The position numbers and the translations under genes were made by a program. From the NCBI RefSeq assembly GCF_003576645.1, contig NC_044930.1, positions 14,611,383 to 14,675,382 of the forward strand: DNA of 64,000 bases, given 5' to 3'. Below are positions 58,964 through 64,000 of this stretch, in pieces. Source of the stretch: Ipomoea triloba (taxonomy: Eukaryota; Streptophyta; Magnoliopsida; Solanales; Convolvulaceae). Position 1 is the first letter of the stretch. Every line of letters starts with the position of its first letter. The notes below the pieces were generated by a model, which did no database searches, had not been told where the DNA came from, and saw only the letters and a program-made list of their open reading frames with translations.

Positions 58964-59348
58964 TGGGCATTCTTTGCCTCTGTGATTGGGCATTCTTTGC
59001 CTCTGTGATTGTGCATTATTCGCCTCTGTGTATTGGGCATCATTTGCCTCGTGTATTGGGCATCATTTGCCTTTGTGATTGGGTTTTTACCCCTGTGATT
59101 GGGCTCTTGCCCCTATGATTGGGTTTTTACCCATGGGATTGGCATTCTTTGCCTCTGTGATTGGGCTCTTGCCCCTGTGATTGGGTTTTTACCCCTGGGA
59201 TTGGGCATTCTTTGCCTCTGTGATTGAGCTCTTGCCCCTGTGATTGGGTTTTTACCCCTGGGATTGGGCATTCAATTGCCTCTGGGATTGGGCATTATTT
59301 GCCTCTGTGATTGGGCTTTTGCCTCTGTGATTGGGTTTTTACCCCTGT
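58964..59348. repeat. Minisatellite of hairpin-forming 20-23 bp units in the solo LTR
   Basis: About nineteen units of the type GTGATTGGGCTCTTGCCCCT, GTGATTGGGTTTTTACCCCT and GTGATTGGGCATTCTTTGCC. Each core is a small inverted repeat: GGGC-tctt-GCCC, GGGT-tttt-ACCC or GGCA-ttctt-TGCC. The array is bounded by ACTAACTTTGGG and ACTAACTTCGGG. Confidence 0.85.
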
Positions 59349-60121
59349 GAACTAACTTCGGGTTTGGAGATTGGTGTGAGAATTGGTACTTGGGTTGGAA
59401 GTTAAGGTTTTGTTCTTATCCTTGGGTTGAGGTCTGTTTGGTTCCTTATTCGATTCTTGAGCTGTATCGTATCTTGTTGGTTATTGGTTATTCTTTGATA
59501 TATTGCGGTTTGGTTGTTTCTTATGAGTATTCGGTTGAATTTGTGATTCGATTGGATATTGGTATTGTGGGAAAGTCCTTGGTTTATATTCATTCAGCGT
59601 GTTGTTGTTGAGTATCCAATTTAAATACTGAACCTTCGTTGGTGTGTATATTCTATATGGGTGTGTAAACCTATTTACAAACTTACTATATATATGTATA
59701 TCTTTGCGGGTGTGAATGGTGGTTGCTTTGCAGTCTTTTGCTAATGGTTTCTTACATGTTTTCCAGGTATGGATAAGTCTAAGCGAGAGCGCGTTAGAGC
59801 TTACTGATATGAGGCTGCTTAGACTTAGTTTATGATGTTTTAGACTTTGTGTTTTGGGCCTGTGTGCCGATGATGAGATTATATACTCTTGTTTAGATTC
59901 TGGTTGTTATGACGATGTTTTGAGGATTTATATTTATGCAGTTCAGTTTGAGTTTTGGATAGCCTGTGCATCTAGGCCGTGTTTTTCTTACCTAGATTTG
60001 GCATGATACCCCTTAGGTTATAAATCGCTTCCGCTATGTTGTGTTTGATAGTTGAGATAGGCAGCTTTTGTGTTAAAGTTTAGCTATCTCAGCTTGTGAA
60101 AAGTTGGGGTGTCACAAAAAG

Positions 60122-60338
60122 AGCGAAGAATATATAAGGTATTCAGGACAATTTCAATAAGCTTATTGGTTTATAGAATTTGATTTATGGGTTAAGACAA
60201 TACTTGAGTTTTCCAATCACACATACCGCATCTAGGCATGTGCATATAATATCATGTTTCATACATGCTCTAATAATATGAAATTGTGATAATACATTTT
60301 TATTATCTATACTTTATTCTTCAGGAAGAAAACACTTA
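60122..60338. other. Non-coding spacer
   Basis: AT-rich sequence right of the solo LTR with no gene. It ends in TTA at 60336-60338, the target of the next MITE. Confidence 0.5.
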
Positions 60339-60658
60339 GGTCCTGTTTGGTAAAATAGTTATCCTATCAGCCAATTTTGGCTTATTTGATCACTATTAGC
60401 TATTTAACTTGGTTAAAAATCAATATAAGTGTTTGGTTAATGAACTTTTTGTAACTCCAAAATGCTAAAATTCAAAAAGATGTTCAAAGCAACTTTTTCA
60501 ATTAGCTTTTTAAGAAAAGAAATTATGCTAAACAACTATCAGCTAACAGCTAATTTACCAAACACCTTTCTGCAATCAACTAATGTTATCAACTAGTTAT
60601 ACCCTCTAAGCCAATCAGTTAATAGCTATCAGTTAACAGCCATTCACCAAACAAGGCC
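60339..60658. mobile_element. Tourist-type MITE
   Basis: The ends GGTCCTGTTTGGT and ACCAAACAAGGCC are inverted and flanked by TTA (60336-60338 and 60659-60661). The 320-bp body is AT-rich with AGCTATTAACTTGG / CAGTTAATAGCTAT inverted phrases. Non-coding. Confidence 0.8.
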
Positions 60659-60879
60659 TTAGTCAATCATTGACTATATTAAGTCATAAAGGGATCATAG
60701 TAATTTTACACTACTCATGTTATGATTTTTGCTTAGTGCATTTTGGGGACTTTAAATGCACCAGGGATTTTTTAAAAATAAGTATAAGTAACCAGTGACC
60801 CATATAAATATGCTGTAACTGTGTTTATTAGCTACCTATCTAATTATATTATTTACTCATAGTCTTATTAAATAGCGAG

Positions 60880-60984
60880 CCAAAGACCTGATGGTCAAGC
60901 GGCACCCGGTGTACACTCCCATGTGGAAGGGAGTGGGTTCATGCTTCAGTGGAGGCATCTGTTGACTCTTTGAACAGATACTAC
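60880..60984 (+). mobile_element. SINE copy
   Basis: CCAAAGACCTGATGGTCAAG, GGCACCCGGTGTACACTCCC and GGGAGTGGGTTCATGCTTCA match the head of the SINE at 1269. It then has GAACAGATACTAC, as in that copy, but lacks the long tail. Confidence 0.55.
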
Positions 60985-61774
60985 AAAAAATAGCGAAACA
61001 CAATGCCATGGATTGATGTCCTTTTAGTATGATCAATATTGGGTCTCTATATAAAACATTTAACTTTCTCAACTCACTTTATATTTCATCACATGTCTTT
61101 TCATAACATCTTTTGGCATATATATTTCTTTTCGCGAGTTGAATTGTATGCCTTAATTGCTATTTTCTATCAAAACAGTTAGCATGCTTCGGGCGCTATA
61201 CTACTGTTTTAGTTTCCGACAAATAGAGACAAATATGTTGTCGACAACTGTAATGTCTTTATTGTAACTATATTCCATACTCATGGCAATTTTTATATCA
61301 ACCAAATATGTGTAATTTCCATAAATTATTTGAATTTGGTTGTTCCGCTTCCCCAATATTTTGATTATTCGGTGCACCTATAATTTTATTGGCGATTTTC
61401 GCCTTACTAGAGTGAAAAAGATTTCTATACTAGATCTAGTTTTCAAAAATTCTTATTTTTGTACCGAAAGATTTCTTATGCTTCCGGCATAAATGAAAAC
61501 CATAGAGATATTCAGTCCTAGTTGGGATTTCAACTGTTAATATATATGAAAATATTTGTATGGACTAGCTACTCCTTGATATTTCTAGCAGATTATTTGT
61601 TCAATATTAATTGATTTCTAAACTTCTGGTCCAGTATAAAATTAGTACATGTGTTTGAAGATCGTTTTCATTTTATGAAATTTTCTCGGCATTCTAAAAC
61701 TTTTGGATTAAAATCTCCCCCTAATGCCAAGAAATGATCTTATAATAGAATATGCAGTTAGCATATCTTACGGT
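60985..61774. other. Non-coding sequence
   Basis: No open frames of coding character, no repeat boundary and no RNA gene are visible. The sequence is AT-rich with intron-like composition. Confidence 0.5.
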
Positions 61775-62491
61775 CAGGGACGTATCTAGGAATTTGTTCC
61801 AGTGGGGGCGAAATATTAGAATAAAATAGATAGTTAAAAAAAAAGGAAGAAATACTTAAAAGAAATATAATCACAAATATTATTGGATATAGGCGATAAA
61901 TAAAACACATCAAAACTTTATAAAAATATTTATAACAAAATATGAAACATAATTAATTTGATAAATTAATTCAAATAGAAAACAAATTATAAATTACATA
62001 TCTCATTATTAATATATATATATATATATATTAATATTAATATATACATACATACATATTAAAAAATTCATAAAGCTTTTTTGAAGCAATAAGGGAATTA
62101 AACCCCCTAACCTTTCTTAGCATAAGAATACATCTACCAACTAGTCAACGTAACATCTTGTGTACCCTAACCTTTCTTAGCATAAAAATACATCTACCAA
62201 CTAGTCAACATAACATCTTGTGTATATTAATTTATTTTTAGTTATATATATACCATAAAAAAGTCATTAAAGAAGCTAAAAAGCACCTTTGCTTGCCATA
62301 GGTTTCAACTACACGACCTATGGTAAATCAGAACACGGCTCTACCATCTTGTCTAGCTAAGTCTTTGTTTATTATATTTGTTTTTATATATTTATATCTA
62401 AAACATGTATATATATACATATATACATACAAGGCTATATAGGGGGGGGGGGTGAGTGGGGGCAGCTGCCCCCACAGTGGCTCCGTCACTG
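61775..62491. mobile_element. Non-autonomous hAT-type element
   Basis: A perfect 8-bp duplication CTTACGGT (61767-61774 and 62492-62499) flanks ends CAGGGACGTATCTAG and AGTGGCTCCGTCACTG, an imperfect inverted pair. GTGGGGGCGAAAT near the left end and GGGGGCAGCTGCCCCCAC near the right end are the usual inner motifs of this repeat type. A 60-bp unit beginning CCTAACCTTTCTTAGCATAA is tandemly duplicated at about 62106-62225. No transposase. Confidence 0.85.
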
Positions 62492-62499
62492 CTTACGGT

Positions 62500-64000
62500 C
62501 GGCTCTAAGTATTCCATAGCCCTTAACCATATGTTATGGTGGTGACAAGGAAATGACTGCATACTAATACTTAAAAGCTTAACGCGGATAGGGAAATGCA
62601 CGGTTTCCAACCACGGGCAAAGCTCCATCAAAATTTAGGTTTAGAGCTTTATCTAAAAATATGATATTCAGTGCATATATCAAGTAAATGTTTAATGACA
62701 ATTAGAGTACTGAACATACAATATCGATGAAGTGAACTTATAAAAAAAACATCATAATTTTCATATATCAATCATGCTCTCTAAAAGCTAAGCATCAATT
62801 GGATTCGTTACCTGATATCATATAGTGATTATTAGGTTTTAATCATGATAACAATAGTCATCAAGCAGAAATATATGATCACATATATATAATAGACAAT
62901 ATTAGATAAGTATAAAATAATGCCTTCAAGAAAATACTTATCTGTTTCTTTCCAAGATGTTTTGTTTGACAATTTTATGGCCATCGCAGGATAATTGGAT
63001 TTATTCCTTTCTGATGTCAGTAATGCTTCTTATGCTAATGTTGCCTCTCACAATTTTACAAATTGTAAGGGATATCCAAAATATCTTAGATGTTTATTAC
63101 GGTAAAAAATGCAATCAATCAAAATGTGTCGATTATTAAACTAAGAGTCCTCCAAAAATAAAAGAAACACACATGAATCTAAAACATTATACGTAAAACA
63201 TAAGATTGAATCATTGAGTAAAATGAACTCCGCAATATGATTTCTAAAAATAAAACATAGAATCGCATACTGACATGCTTAATAGGAAAACATTATGGAA
63301 AAATTGCAAGCTATAATAATCACATAATTATGCCTTTAAGATATTTTTCAAATTTTTTTTTAATGCTTAATAAAACTTAAATAAAAAAAATATTAGTATT
63401 GGAAACAAATAACCACCAATATTTTTGTATTTTGACAAGTCCATCTAAAAGCATATATAAAAAATGATTTAGATAGAGAACATTATCACCATAAGTTATA
63501 AAAATAGCAAAATTATGGTTATAATTATATGAAAATAGCTGCAAATATCAATAGGCAGTTATTATTACCATCATAATCAATCAGAATGAATGGTAATATA
63601 TACCTTAATGATGTCATTGTCCAATAATAAGAAATATGATTGTTTCAAAAAGCAATCAATTCACTAATAATTAGTAAAATAATAGTAAATTGATCATTAA
63701 GGTATATGTAGACTATATACAAAATTACCATCCATTGCCATGCGAATTAATATATGGAAAATCTTGATTTCTACTTGCTTGTATATGTCATGTGGCAACA
63801 CAAAAGGAAAACAAACATATGAGTTTTGCATAAATTTATCACCTCAATTCTCAAAGAACATTATGCGACTGATGGGTGACCATTTTACGCACGTAAAGTA
63901 TATAATAGGCAAAGTTTTGGCAATTAAAGTAGGAAAACCATTGAATATGGAACCCTTTTGCATGCGTCCTCATGTAAAGCTTCAAGGGGGATATATGTAG
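62500..64000. other. Non-coding AT-rich end of the window
   Basis: An inverted pair AATGGTAATATATACCTTAATGA (63590) / TCATTAAGGTATAT..ATTACCATCCATT (63694-63737) could form a hairpin and might be a small foldback element. An 86-codon open frame at 63740-64000 has no recognisable domain and is probably chance. No other feature is supported. Confidence 0.4.

Larger units (their letters stand above)
42762..60116 (+). mobile_element. Solo LTR of a gypsy-type element, split by a copia insertion
   Basis: It begins TGTAACACCCCGTAATTTCG and ends GTTGGGGTGTCACA, with a perfect 5-bp duplication AAAAG at 42757-42761 and 60117-60121. Subtracting the copia element and one target copy (43242-57861) leaves about 2.73 kb with no primer site or coding region, as expected for a solo LTR after unequal recombination. 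TGTAACACCCC starts and LTRs of this size are typical of Tekay/Del chromoviruses, so that lineage is inferred. It contains a TA microsatellite (about 42859-42910), a TATA-like ATATAAAAG near 43182 and a minisatellite at 58964. Confidence 0.75.

Noticed and set aside
59390..59611. 73-residue frame in the solo LTR
   Set aside because: Low-complexity T/G-rich LTR sequence with a shadow frame on the other strand.
63740..64000. 86-residue frame at the right edge
   Set aside because: There is no recognisable family, splice context or promoter. The surrounding DNA is non-coding and it may be chance.

Overview
This is nuclear DNA from a flowering plant. The evidence is spliced genes with GT-AG introns, very AT-rich intergenic DNA, and the typical eudicot mix of copia and gypsy LTR elements, MULE, hAT, CACTA, Tourist, Stowaway, Helitron-like and SINE repeats. 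The style of the repeats suggests an asterid, perhaps Convolvulaceae, but that is a guess. All calls come from reading the sequence by eye. No database was searched.

Only one host gene is complete and confident. It is NOP53 (SMO4/GLTSCR2 family, 60S ribosome biogenesis) on the minus strand at 14273-19011. Its 11 exons join in frame to a 367-residue protein. Its first intron holds a hAT-type element (8-bp target duplication), which itself holds a Tourist-type MITE. The left edge (355-559) may carry the first exons of another minus-strand gene.

Layout: 0.8-5.9 kb is AT-rich repeat DNA with tRNA-derived SINEs and a MITE. 5.9-10.3 kb is a decayed RPA70-like gene of the Helitron-associated type, with its first part duplicated in inverted orientation. 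10.3-14.2 kb is mostly non-coding, with a Stowaway MITE. 19-23.6 kb holds a MULE (9-bp target duplication, about 210-bp TIRs), a Helitron-like end and a 668-bp TA microsatellite. 23.7-24.9 kb is a probable solo LTR. 26.7-32.3 kb has MITEs and a decayed transposon-type gene cut by a hAT element. 33.3-40.2 kb has two MULEs with related TIRs, standing 22 bp apart. The first is a Pack-MULE-like element with a GeBP-like fragment. The second carries a MuDR-type transposase and a convergent, intact GRF zinc-finger gene. 40.3-41.6 kb is the 3' end of a CACTA element.

The main object is at 42.76-60.1 kb. A gypsy-type solo LTR of about 2.7 kb (target duplication AAAAG) was split by a 14.6-kb Ty1/copia element of Sirevirus type (43242-57856, target duplication TTTAC). 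That element has 1.8-kb LTRs, tRNA-Met primer site, gag, protease, integrase, RT and RNase H. It also has a third reading frame of about 1.2 kb codons between pol and the 3' LTR, with its own promoter-like upstream region. Several frame breaks make this copy non-autonomous, although its LTRs are still about 98% identical. A CGAGAGGT motif, palindromic in the LTR, recurs throughout the element and is read in more than one codon frame. The right-hand part (60.3-64 kb) holds a Tourist MITE, a SINE, a hAT element and non-coding AT-rich DNA.
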